In this document: positions 16,929-25,000 of the stretch, in pieces
Position numbering within the stretch: position 1 is the stretch's first letter
Layout of the letters: the number at the start of each line of letters is the position of its first letter
DNA from: JAUXJB01 sp965226855
GTDB taxonomy: Bacteria > Myxococcota_A > UBA9160 > SZUA-336
DNA length: 64,000 bases
Reading direction: 5' to 3'
Assembly: GCA_965226855.1 (NCBI GenBank)
Contig: CBDDEE010000030.1
Span: 62,001 to 126,000 of the forward strand
The notes under the pieces: model-generated
Database searches by the model: none
What the model saw: the letters and a program-made list of their open reading frames with translations, nothing else
Told to the model about the DNA's origin: nothing
Program-made: the position numbers and the translations under genes

Positions 16929-17036
16929 GTCTCGTGGGACCCTGCCGCGGACCAAGAAGTTCCGATTAAGGACCGTCCCCAAGTTCCGACCAGGTTCCGA
17001 CCGGAGGTCCGGTGGCCACCACCACTTTCCGCTCAG
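16929..17036. repeat. R2 remnant interrupted by R1 half-element
   Basis: Directly after the VOC stop, 16929-16952 (GTCTCGTGGGACCCTGCCGC...) matches the gene-proximal end of R2, and 17009-17036 (GTGGCCACCACCACTTTCCG...) matches its middle. Between them, 16958-16985 is one intact R1 arm ending GGACCGTCCCCAAGTT, preceded by the same GGACCAAGA as in the first R1 copy. This looks like an R1 half-element inserted into, or recombined with, an R2 copy. Confidence 0.6.
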
Positions 17037-17052
17037 GCCTGCGGGCTGCTCC

Positions 17053-18597
17053 CTAACCCTCGAAGGGGAAGAAGGCTGTGAGGAGCCAGCTGGTCCAGGC
17101 GGATTGGATGATGGCGGGGAGCCAGGGGTTCGGGAGCTGGCGGGAGAGGCGGAATGCGAGGGCCTCGAAGATCGCAAAAAGGAGGACGAGCGGGACAAAG
17201 GCGGCCAGAAGCACGCGGGGGACCAGGCCGAGGAGTGCCGCGCCGGCGAGAGCGGCCAGGGTCAGGAGGCGAGCCGCAGCAGGGAGCCAGGCCTGAGCGA
17301 GCTGGGTGCCACGGAGCAGCCACTCCGTGGCACCGAACCAGGGCAGCAGGAGCAGCGTGGCGGCGGCCCAGGGGAGCAGCCTGCGGGAGCTAAGCAGCGG
17401 ATCCCAGAAAGGCTGACAGAGGACACCGATGCTGACGTAGACAAAACCGAAGACGAGTCCGGCGCTAGCCCAGGTGCGCCAGTCGCGAAGGCCCTCGGCG
17501 CGAACAAGGGCTTCCCGGGCGGCGTAGGCGAGCAGACCAACGCCCGCGATGGCGAAGAAGCCCAGCAGGTCACGCGCGCCGAACAGCGGGTAGGCAGCGA
17601 GCGGCGCGCTGCCCGCGACCAGGTCGGCGCCGACGAGCAACACTCCACTTGCAACCAGAGCGGTGGCGACAAGCCCGAGCCGCCGCCAACGATGTGTCAC
17701 TTCTGGAAGTGCTACGCGCCGCGAGAACGGCGCGACGGCCTGTGGCGTTCCCCAGAGCAGAGCAAGCGCCGCCAGCATTCCGACTAGCGCCCAGAGGAGC
17801 GGCAGGTCTCGCGGGGCGGGTCCCACGTCCGCGCCGGGCAGCAACGCGTGAGCCAGCCAGCTCGAGAGCTCGGAGGCGGTGCCCTGCGCGTACAGGATGG
17901 AAAGGTGGTTCGCTCCCTCCACTTCGGCCAGGCGCACGGCCGTGCCGCGCTCGAAGCTGCCGTAGGTTCGCTCGAGCACAACACGGTTGGCCGAGATCAG
18001 CTCGGCCCCGCGCTCTCGGACGAGCGCGCGCTGAGCTGCGGGTTCACGCTCCCCCCACAGCAACAGCACGTTCGGTGGCGTGTACGGCCCGTCGAGTGAA
18101 GCGCTGCCAGAGATGGCGACGACGGCTGCCACGCCAGGATCGCGGCGGGCCGCATAGGCGAGCGCGGCGTCCGCGCCGGTTCCGTACCCTCCAACGGCGA
18201 GACGCTCACCATCGTAGCGCGCCTGCCCGCGCGCCCAGAGCACGACCCTGTCGAAGTCCTCGATCAGGCCTTCGGGAACGAAGCCGGCACTCCGCTCGAA
18301 GAGACGCCGGCTCCGTCCTTGACCGCGGGAGTCGAAGCTGATGACCACGAAGCCCTGACGGGTCAGACGCCGCGCCAGGGAGTTCAACAAGCTGCTGTTG
18401 CCGAGCGAGCCGTGGGAGAGCACGAGCACTGGTAGGCGTTCCCCATTGCGCGACTTCTCCGCGCCGGGCTCGTGGATGAGCAGCGGCAGCGAGTCATCGA
18501 TCCACAAGGCGTAGGTACTCTGGCCCGCGTAGCGCACACCCAGCAACGCGCAGACGAGAAGAATCGCGGCCCCGCCATAGACGATCCGTGCGCCCAC
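17053..18597 (-). CDS. Alpha/beta hydrolase fused to a polytopic membrane domain
   Basis: 514 residues. An N-terminal anchor (YGGAAILLVCALLGVRYA) is followed by an alpha/beta hydrolase domain (about 40-260): oxyanion region LVLSHGSLGNSS, VISFDSRGQGRS, and the histidine region EGANHLSIL. The rest (about 270-500) has roughly seven hydrophobic helices. The nucleophile elbow reads G137-Y-G139-T-G141: the Ser expected in GxSxG is Gly, so classical hydrolysis is unlikely unless the site has moved. GTG 18597 start. Divergent from the D-threonine-aldolase-like gene across an 18-bp palindrome. Confidence 0.75.
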   Translation of the reverse strand: MGARIVYGGAAILLVCALLGVRYAGQSTYALWIDDSLPLLIHEPGAEKSRNGERLPVLVLSHGSLGNSSLLNSLARRLTRQGFVVISFDSRGQGRSRRLFERSAGFVPEGLIEDFDRVVLWARGQARYDGERLAVGGYGTGADAALAYAARRDPGVAAVVAISGSASLDGPYTPPNVLLLWGEREPAAQRALVRERGAELISANRVVLERTYGSFERGTAVRLAEVEGANHLSILYAQGTASELSSWLAHALLPGADVGPAPRDLPLLWALVGMLAALALLWGTPQAVAPFSRRVALPEVTHRWRRLGLVATALVASGVLLVGADLVAGSAPLAAYPLFGARDLLGFFAIAGVGLLAYAAREALVRAEGLRDWRTWASAGLVFGFVYVSIGVLCQPFWDPLLSSRRLLPWAAATLLLLPWFGATEWLLRGTQLAQAWLPAAARLLTLAALAGAALLGLVPRVLLAAFVPLVLLFAIFEALAFRLSRQLPNPWLPAIIQSAWTSWLLTAFFPFEG

Positions 18598-18599
18598 TC

Positions 18600-18617
18600 C
18601 CGCATGCTAGCATGCGG
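18600..18617. promoter_or_regulatory. 18-bp perfect palindrome centred between two divergent start codons
   Basis: CCGCATGCTAGCATGCGG is its own reverse complement. Only 22 bp separate the divergent starts (GTG at 18597, ATG at 18620), and the palindrome centre (18608.5) is exactly the midpoint. No ribosome site is evident for the plus-strand gene. Possible operator for a dimeric regulator acting on both genes. Confidence 0.5.
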
Positions 18618-18619
18618 CC

Positions 18620-19693
18620 ATGAAGCTCCAAGAGATCGATACCCCCGCGCTGATCGTCGACCTGGAGCGAATGGAGCGGAACATCTCCCACATGTCGCGC
18701 TTCTTTGCGGCGCAGGCCTCTGATCTGCGCCCGCACTGGAAGACGCCGAAGTGCGCGGAGGTGCCGCGGCGACAGCTCGAGGCAGGAGCGATCGGCGTAA
18801 CCTGCGCCAAGCTCGGCGAGGCCGAGGCACTCGCCGAGGCAGACGTACTCACGTCGGTGCTGATCGCCAACCAGATCGTGGGACCCGCCAAAGTCGCCCG
18901 ACTCGCGGCGCTTGCCGAACGCGTTCCGGAGCTCCTCGTCGCCATCGATGACCCGAGCCAGGTCGATTCGATCGACGCGGAGCTCGGAAAGCGCGGCGCG
19001 TCAGTCGGAGCCCTGATCGAGGTAGACATCGGGATGCGCCGCTGTGGCACAGACAAGCCCGAGGAGACCGTGGAGCTCGCACGACGCGTCGAGTCCAGCA
19101 GGATCGAGTACCGCGGCATGATGGGCTACGAGGGCCACGCCGTGCTGGTTCCCGACGACGGCAAGCGGAAGGAGCTGGCCGAGGCCGCGGTCACACGTCT
19201 GCTCGAACACCGGCAGGCACTGGTCGACGCAGATCTCGCGCCGGAGATCGTCAGCGCCGGCGGAACCGGGACCTTCGAGATCACCGCGACCGCGCCGGGC
19301 GTCACCGAGATCCAGGCCGGCAGCTACGTGTTCATGGACGGGGCATACCGGCGCGTGCGCTCGGACTTCGAATGCGCACTCAGCGTCCTCACGACCGTGA
19401 TCCACAGACGCCGACACGTGCTGATCACGGATTGCGGCATGAAGGCACTCAGTCATGAATTCGGACTTCCTACCGGCTACGACCTGCCGCTCACCTGTCT
19501 CGGGCTCTCGGAGGAGCACGGCCACGTCGGGATCGACGAGGGTCACGAGCTCGACCTCTCGCCCGGCGACCGCATCCGGATTCTGCCCAGCCACGGAGAC
19601 ACAACCATCAACCTGCACGAGCGCTACTACGCGGTGCGCGGGGAAGAGGTCGAGGAGGTCTGGCCGATCATCGGTCGAGGGAAGTTCGTCTGA
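18620..19693 (+). CDS. D-threonine aldolase/D-serine dehydratase-like PLP enzyme
   Basis: Fold-type III PLP enzyme with an N-terminal alanine-racemase-like barrel and C-terminal metal-binding domain, 357 residues. PLP Lys41 is in RPHWKTPKCAE (family RPHxKTHK; the His before the second Lys is Pro here). VDIGMRRCG, SAGGTGTFE and IQAGSYVFMDGAYRR are conserved, and the C-terminal SEEHGHVGID plus LPSHGDTTINLHE carry the His/Cys-type metal site (His in PSHGDTT). It cleaves D-3-hydroxy amino acids or dehydrates D-serine. Followed by an NmrA-like gene through a CTGA overlap. Confidence 0.85.
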   Translation: MKLQEIDTPALIVDLERMERNISHMSRFFAAQASDLRPHWKTPKCAEVPRRQLEAGAIGVTCAKLGEAEALAEADVLTSVLIANQIVGPAKVARLAALAERVPELLVAIDDPSQVDSIDAELGKRGASVGALIEVDIGMRRCGTDKPEETVELARRVESSRIEYRGMMGYEGHAVLVPDDGKRKELAEAAVTRLLEHRQALVDADLAPEIVSAGGTGTFEITATAPGVTEIQAGSYVFMDGAYRRVRSDFECALSVLTTVIHRRRHVLITDCGMKALSHEFGLPTGYDLPLTCLGLSEEHGHVGIDEGHELDLSPGDRIRILPSHGDTTINLHERYYAVRGEEVEEVWPIIGRGKFV

Positions 19694-20607
19694 GCGTCCG
19701 GATTGCCGTCACGGGAGCCAACAGCGCCGTGGGTCGGGTGGTCGTGCGCCAGGCGCTCGCTCGGGGCGACATCGACATCGTCGCCTGCGTGCGATCCGAG
19801 CGGGCCGCCTCCGAGCTCCCGCCGATCCCGACTTCGCGCGGTCGGGTTGCCCGCATCGACTTCGAAGACCCGGAGAGCTTGCGTGACGCCTTTCGCGGCG
19901 CGGCCGGACTGATCCACCTTCCCGGACTCCTGATCGAGACCGCGAGCTCCTCCTACCAGAGTGCGAACGTAGATACGCTCCGGGTCGCCATCGGTGCAGC
20001 GCGCGCGGAAGGCGTCGCGAGCTTCCTGCTCGTCAGCGCGGTGGGTGCCGACGCCGGCTCGGAGAACCCGTACTTTCGTAGCAAGGGCATCGCCGAGCAG
20101 CTCCTGATCCGCTCCGGCCTTGCCTACACCGTTCTGCGAGTTCCCCTCGTGCTGGGCTGCGCGTCTGAGGGGGCCCGCGCCTTCGCACGCGACAGCTCGG
20201 GTGGGCTCGTGGCCCTGATCGGGGGTGGACGTGCGCGCGAGCAGCCGATCGATGCGCGCGATCTCGCCGCGGGCGCACTGAACGCCGCAATGGGCGCGGC
20301 ACAGGTGCAGAACCGCGTACTCAACCTCGTCGGACCGGAATCGCTCCCCATGCGCGAGCTCGTACGGCGTGGGGCGCGCCTGCGCGGTGCCCGGCTGCGC
20401 ATCGTTCCGCTTCCCACGGGACCGTTGAAGCTGGTCCTCGCTCTGCGCGGCAGGTTCACGCGAGGCGGTCTCTCACCCGGGGTGATCGATGTCATGCAGA
20501 GTGAGGTGCGCATGGATCCCGAGCCCGCAGCCCGCGCCCTCGGTATCGAGCTCAGCAACCTCGATGATACGATTCGCCGCAGTCTGGAGGATGCGAACGC
20601 GGAGTGA
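19690..20607 (+). CDS. NmrA/NAD(P)H-binding SDR-like protein with apparent CTG start
   Basis: Atypical SDR, 305 residues. The nucleotide-binding strand VRIAVTGANSAVGRVVVRQAL (TGxxxxVG) begins only a few residues after codon 19690. The first ATG/GTG/TTG in this frame is GTG 19729, inside the glycine motif, so a start there would destroy the fold. CTG 19690 overlaps the upstream stop as CTGA, the same geometry as the ATGA overlaps elsewhere, with GAGGG about 8 nt before it. Later blocks: SFLLVSAVGAD, YFRSKGIAEQLLI, RVPLVLGC. Substrate unknown. It sits between the PLP enzyme and a membrane protein gene. Confidence 0.75.
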   Translation: MSVRIAVTGANSAVGRVVVRQALARGDIDIVACVRSERAASELPPIPTSRGRVARIDFEDPESLRDAFRGAAGLIHLPGLLIETASSSYQSANVDTLRVAIGAARAEGVASFLLVSAVGADAGSENPYFRSKGIAEQLLIRSGLAYTVLRVPLVLGCASEGARAFARDSSGGLVALIGGGRAREQPIDARDLAAGALNAAMGAAQVQNRVLNLVGPESLPMRELVRRGARLRGARLRIVPLPTGPLKLVLALRGRFTRGGLSPGVIDVMQSEVRMDPEPAARALGIELSNLDDTIRRSLEDANAE

Positions 20608-21602
20608 GTGAGGCCTCGAACAGTGTGCAGGCGGCGGAGGTCGCGCGCAGGCCCGCGGCCTGGCTGCGCACGCTGCCCTGGCTGATCGCGGCAGCCTGCT
20701 TTGCCTACCTCTATCGGAGGCTCGCCGCCGCCGCGGGTCCCGATCAGACCCTGATCTCGTACCTCGCCGGGATCTTTGCAAGCGTGAGCTGGGGCCGCTG
20801 GCTCGCGCTGATGATCCCCTACTCGGCCTTCTTCTTCCTGATCGACTCGCTCATCGTCTGGCGTGTCGTCAACTGGTTCAACACGCGCGTGAGCTTCGGC
20901 GACATCCTCCCGATTCGGGGCAGCAGCTACATCCTGTCCGTCATCAACGAGCAGGTCGGCAAGGGCGCGATGGGCCTCTACCTGTACCGACGTCACGCGG
21001 TGCCGGGCTGGGAGGTCGGGTCGAGCATGCTCTTCATCATGTTCTGCGAGTTCTACTACCTGCTCTGCTGGGCAACGATCGGCTACGCGATCAGCCATGC
21101 CTCTCTGCCACAAGTGTTCGGACTCGTGCCGAGTCTCGCCATCGCCGCCCTACTCTTCTTCGTCGCCTTCGCCACGTTCTTCCGCGGACCCTTCACCTTT
21201 GGCAGCGCATTGCGCGAGAGGTCGGTCTTCAGCGCCTTTCGCCAGGCGAAGGTCTGGCAGTACGGCGCCCTGATCCTGCTGCGCTCCCCCGCTTTGCTGG
21301 GCGCCGTCTTCGTCTACTCGACAGCGGCCGGCCTGTTCGGTCTCCAGATCGACCTGGCGACAATGCTCGGATATGCCCCCATCGTCTTCTTCGGTGCGGC
21401 CACACCCGGTCCCATGCGCAGCGTCGCCATCACCCTCTGGGTCATCCTGTTTCCCGATCACCCTGGCGAAGCCGCCGCCTTTGGCTTTGTGCAGCACAAT
21501 TTCTTCATCTTCTTCAACGCCGCGATCGGGCTGCTGTTCCTGCGCAGGGCTAATCGGGAGCTGCTCGGCGACGTCCCAGCTCGAACAGCCGATCCGCGAT
21601 AG
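20604..21602 (+). CDS. Multi-pass inner-membrane protein, possibly flippase-like (UPF0104/MprF-type)
   Basis: 332 residues with about eight hydrophobic helices. The pattern around ILPIRGSSYILSVINEQVGKGAMGLYLYRRHAVP resembles the region of lysylphosphatidylglycerol synthase/AglD-type membrane domains, but similarity is weak. GTG 20604 overlaps the upstream stop (GTGA). Its 3' end overlaps the convergent CDP-alcohol phosphatidyltransferase gene by 53 bp (21550-21602). A lipid or polyprenol transport role is only a guess. Confidence 0.55.
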   Translation: MSEASNSVQAAEVARRPAAWLRTLPWLIAAACFAYLYRRLAAAAGPDQTLISYLAGIFASVSWGRWLALMIPYSAFFFLIDSLIVWRVVNWFNTRVSFGDILPIRGSSYILSVINEQVGKGAMGLYLYRRHAVPGWEVGSSMLFIMFCEFYYLLCWATIGYAISHASLPQVFGLVPSLAIAALLFFVAFATFFRGPFTFGSALRERSVFSAFRQAKVWQYGALILLRSPALLGAVFVYSTAAGLFGLQIDLATMLGYAPIVFFGAATPGPMRSVAITLWVILFPDHPGEAAAFGFVQHNFFIFFNAAIGLLFLRRANRELLGDVPARTADPR

Positions 21603-22071
21603 ACGCAAGCGTCGACGCCACGAGAAGCCAAGCGATGGGCGCAATCAGCGGCGTGGGCCAGGCGAGGCCGAGGTCGGCAAGGATCACACCCCCGACCGGC
21701 ACAAAATAGAGCACCCCGTTCCAGCGTCCGAGCGCACTCATGCGCAGCTGACGCTCGCGGTGGAGCAGGTACGAGTCGACGGCGTACTGCGAAAAGGCGA
21801 GCACGACGAGCAAAGGCAAGAGCCAGCTCAAGAGACCCCTGGCCGCTGCGGCTGCCAGGCCGACCGCGACGAAGGCGAAGTCAGCGCCATGGTCGAGCGC
21901 GCGCCCGAACGCGCCAGCCGTGCCACGTCTGCGCGCGATGCGCCCGTCAAGGAGATCGCTCGCGATCGCGAGCACGAAGAAGAGCGCCGCGAGTCGCGCC
22001 GACCCACCGAGAACGGTCCAGGCGAAGGGCAGCACGAGCAGGAACCGGAACGCGGAGAGCGCGTTCGCCAT
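21550..22071 (-). CDS. CDP-alcohol phosphatidyltransferase family protein
   Basis: Membrane enzyme transferring a phosphatidyl group from CDP-diacylglycerol (or analogue) to an alcohol. The full signature is present without error: Asp39, Asp42-Gly43, Ala46-Arg47, Gly56, Asp60, Asp64. 173 residues with about five hydrophobic helices. ATG 22071 is chosen; upstream in-frame sequence is antisense to the dehydrogenase. It follows the acyl-CoA dehydrogenase by 10 nt, forming the end of the proS operon. Which phospholipid head group it attaches is unknown. Confidence 0.85.
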   Translation of the reverse strand: MANALSAFRFLLVLPFAWTVLGGSARLAALFFVLAIASDLLDGRIARRRGTAGAFGRALDHGADFAFVAVGLAAAAARGLLSWLLPLLVVLAFSQYAVDSYLLHRERQLRMSALGRWNGVLYFVPVGGVILADLGLAWPTPLIAPIAWLLVASTLASIADRLFELGRRRAAPD

Positions 22072-22081
22072 CAGCTCCGGT

Positions 22082-23233
22082 TCAGGCTCCCTGGATCTGC
22101 CTGGCGATCGTCGCGAGCTGCATGTTGCTCGTACCCTCGTAGATCTTGCCGATTTTTGCGTCCCGGTAGCGCTTCTCGACGGGGCACTCGCGCGTGTAGC
22201 CGACACCCCCAAAGAGCTCGAGCGCCCGAGAGGTCACGCGCTCCGCGACCTGCGACGCGAAGAGCTTGCACATGGCAGCCTGGGTCAGGAAGGGCTGGCC
22301 CGTGTCCTTCAGTCGGGCGGCGTTGTAGACGCTCAGTCGCGCCGCCTCGATCTCGGTCGCCATTTGAGCAAGGTCGAACTGAACCGCCTGGAACTCGCCG
22401 ATGGCACGGCCGAATTGCTGTCGCTCGCGCGTGTAGGTGAGAGCATCCTGCAGCGCTCCATCGGCGATCCCCACCATCTGCGCTCCAATGCCTATCCGCC
22501 CCTCGTTCAGGGTCTCGATCGCGATCTTGTAGCCGAGGCCGGGTTCGCCGAGCACGTTGGCCTTCGGAACGCGCACCCCGTCCAAGATGAGCTCGCAGGT
22601 CGAGCTGGCACGGATGCCGAGCTTGTCCTCCTTCTTCCCTACCTGCAGCCCCTCCGAGTCCCTGCTGACTACAAAGCTCGTGATGCCCTTGTAGCCCGCG
22701 TCGGGATCGATGTTCGCCATGATCAGGAAGAGCCCCGCCTCCGCGGCGTTCGTGATCCAGAGCTTGCGCCCGCTGAGCACGTACGAGTCTCCGTCGTCCA
22801 CGGCCCTGGTCTTGAGCGCGAAGGCGTCGCTCCCGGAGCCCGCCTCCGAGAGCGCGTACGACGTGAGCATGCCGTCCGCCATCTCGCTCAGCACACGCGC
22901 CTTTAGCTCGTCGTCGCCCCAGCGCAAGATGGCATTCGCCACGAGCGTGTTCTGCACGTCAACGAGCACGGCCACCGCCGCGTCCACGCGAGAGAGCTCC
23001 TCGACGGCGAGCACACTCAAGAAGAATGTCCCACCCGCACCGCCGAACTCCACCGGGGACTCGATCGCCATGATCCCGAGCTCAAAGAGCATCGGAATGA
23101 TCTCCGGATCGTAGTAGCCCTGCTGATCCATCTTTGCAGCGCGCGGCGCGAGCTCCGCCTCCGCAAAGTCGCGAACCGTGCTGCGGAAGATCTCCTCTTC
23201 TTCCGAGAGAACGGTGAGCGCGGGACGGCTCAT
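22082..23233 (-). CDS. Acyl-CoA dehydrogenase (short/branched-chain type)
   Basis: FAD enzyme introducing a trans-2 double bond in acyl-CoA, 383 residues. Signatures: YALSEAGSGSDAFALKT (FAD/substrate loop), KLWITNA, RQQFGRAIGEFQAVQF, and the C-terminal GGVGYTRECPVEKRYRDAKIGKIYEGTSNMQ with catalytic Glu in IYEGTS. Its start overlaps the proS stop (ATGA, 23230-23233), an unusual pairing of a translation gene with fatty-acid metabolism. Sequence style resembles butyryl/2-methylbutyryl-CoA dehydrogenases. Confidence 0.93.
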   Translation of the reverse strand: MSRPALTVLSEEEEIFRSTVRDFAEAELAPRAAKMDQQGYYDPEIIPMLFELGIMAIESPVEFGGAGGTFFLSVLAVEELSRVDAAVAVLVDVQNTLVANAILRWGDDELKARVLSEMADGMLTSYALSEAGSGSDAFALKTRAVDDGDSYVLSGRKLWITNAAEAGLFLIMANIDPDAGYKGITSFVVSRDSEGLQVGKKEDKLGIRASSTCELILDGVRVPKANVLGEPGLGYKIAIETLNEGRIGIGAQMVGIADGALQDALTYTRERQQFGRAIGEFQAVQFDLAQMATEIEAARLSVYNAARLKDTGQPFLTQAAMCKLFASQVAERVTSRALELFGGVGYTRECPVEKRYRDAKIGKIYEGTSNMQLATIARQIQGA

Positions 23234-24930
23234 CGAATCCTCCTGCGCGTCTCGGCCACGAGATCCGCCAGCGGCACCTCGACGGACTCCCCGGCAACCC
23301 GATCGACGAGCTCGACACAGCCCTTTGCGAGCGAGCGTGGACCAGGAACGACGCGCAGCGGAAAGCCGATGAGATCCGCATCCTTGAACTTGACGCCGGG
23401 GCGCTCGTCGCGATCGTCGAGCAAAACCTCGAAGCCAGCTTCACGCAGATCCGAGTAGATCCCTTCCGCTGTCCTCGCCTGCTCCGCGTCTCCCATCCGG
23501 ACCGGGGAGACGACCACCTCGAAGGGTGCGATCGCCACCGGCCAGCGTATGCCGTTCTCGTCGTGGTGGGATTCGATGGCAGCGGCCATGAGGCGCTCGA
23601 CTCCCATGCCGTAAGAGCCCATGACGATCGGAACCTCTTTGCCGTCCGGACCCAACACGCGGGCCCCCATCGTTTCCGAGTAGCGCAGGCCGAGCTTAAA
23701 AATGTGGCCGACCTCGATGGCCTTGTCCAGCCGTACGGGCTTGCCGCAGCTCGCGCAGGAGTCGCCTTCCTCCGAGCAGCGCACGTCCACCCAGCGCACC
23801 TGTCCCAGGTCACGTGCCACGTCGACGTTGCGCAGGTGGAAGTCGTCCTCGTTCGCGCCCGTCGTCAGACCGCGGCGATTCCGCAGCGCCTCGTCCGCGA
23901 ACACTGGCAGGTCGGTCACCCCCACCGCCCCGAGGCTGCCAGGGAGGGCGCCGAGCGCCTCCCTGCACTCCTCGGGGTGAGCCGGTCGAAAGTCCGTCGT
24001 CCCACAGAGCTCCGCGACCTTGACGTCGTTCAGCTCGTAGTCGCCACGAAGAAGGAACAGGGTCGACTCGTCTCTGACCACCAGCACCAGCGTCTTGATC
24101 TGACGCTCTGCCGGTGCCCCGCCCTCGAACGCCGCTAGCTCTTCGATCGTGCGCACGCCCGGCGTCGCAAACTTCTCGAGTGGCGGCGATTCCTCGGGAT
24201 CCTTGACTGGCTCGGGAACCGAGCGGGCCTTTTCCAGGTTGGCGGCGTACCCGCAGCCCTCACAGGTAACGACCCAATCCTCGCCCGCGTCGGAGAGCGC
24301 CATGAACTCGACAGACTCGCTCCCGCCCATGACTCCCGAGGACGCTTCGACGGCCATGATCGGCACTCCGCAGCGTTCGAAGATGCGCTTGTACGCACTG
24401 GTGTGCAGGTCAAAGGAGCGGTCGAGACCGTCGAAGTCGATATCGAAGGAGTAGGAGTCCTTCATGATGAACTCGCGGCTGCGCAGCACGCCGGACTTCG
24501 GCCGCGCCTCGTCGCGAAACTTGGTCTGAAGGTGGAACCAGATTTGCGGGAGCTGACGGTAGCTCCGCAGCTCGCGCGAGATCGACGTGAACGCCTCCTC
24601 GTGCGTGTACCCGAGGCACATGTCCGAGCGCTTGCGATCGTGCAGGCGAAACAGCTCCTCGCCCATGGACTCCCAACGCCCGCTGTCCTTCCAAAGCTCG
24701 GCCGGCTGGAGGATCGGCAGCTGGAACTCCTGCGCACCGATGCGCTCCATCTCCTCCCGCATGATCGCCTCGATCTTGCGGTGCACCCGACGGGCCAGCG
24801 GCAGCTTGGAGTAGATGCCCGCCCCGAGCTGGCGAACCAGGCCCGCGCGCAGCATGAGCTTGTGACTGACCGCCTCGGCATCCGAGGGGTCGTCTCGCAA
24901 GGTCGGGATGAACAGCTCGGACCAGCGCAC
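23230..24930 (-). CDS. proS: Prolyl-tRNA synthetase, bacterial type with editing insertion
   Basis: Class II synthetase charging tRNA-Pro. GTG 24930 is chosen because it gives VRWSELFIPTLRDDPSDAEAVSHKLMLRAGLVRQLGAG-type N-terminus matching ProRS; the longer upstream frame has no family match. Motif 2 region FRDEARPKSGVLRSREFIMKDSYSF and motif 3 region GSYGMGVERLMAA are clear, and a long insertion (about 225-405) corresponds to the INS editing domain. 566 residues, close to E. coli ProRS (572). Heads an operon with an acyl-CoA dehydrogenase and a CDP-alcohol phosphatidyltransferase. Confidence 0.95.
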   Translation of the reverse strand: MRWSELFIPTLRDDPSDAEAVSHKLMLRAGLVRQLGAGIYSKLPLARRVHRKIEAIMREEMERIGAQEFQLPILQPAELWKDSGRWESMGEELFRLHDRKRSDMCLGYTHEEAFTSISRELRSYRQLPQIWFHLQTKFRDEARPKSGVLRSREFIMKDSYSFDIDFDGLDRSFDLHTSAYKRIFERCGVPIMAVEASSGVMGGSESVEFMALSDAGEDWVVTCEGCGYAANLEKARSVPEPVKDPEESPPLEKFATPGVRTIEELAAFEGGAPAERQIKTLVLVVRDESTLFLLRGDYELNDVKVAELCGTTDFRPAHPEECREALGALPGSLGAVGVTDLPVFADEALRNRRGLTTGANEDDFHLRNVDVARDLGQVRWVDVRCSEEGDSCASCGKPVRLDKAIEVGHIFKLGLRYSETMGARVLGPDGKEVPIVMGSYGMGVERLMAAAIESHHDENGIRWPVAIAPFEVVVSPVRMGDAEQARTAEGIYSDLREAGFEVLLDDRDERPGVKFKDADLIGFPLRVVPGPRSLAKGCVELVDRVAGESVEVPLADLVAETRRRIR

Positions 24931-25000
24931 GGTCGACGCAAGATAGCAGGGTCGCGCGGGCCAGCCGAACGTCACTCCAGCCCGAGCCGCAGAGCGTCGT

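Noticed and set aside
21373..22440. 355-residue plus-strand open frame
   Set aside because: It is antisense to the CDP-alcohol phosphatidyltransferase and acyl-CoA dehydrogenase and has an arginine-rich, family-free composition typical of GC-rich shadows.
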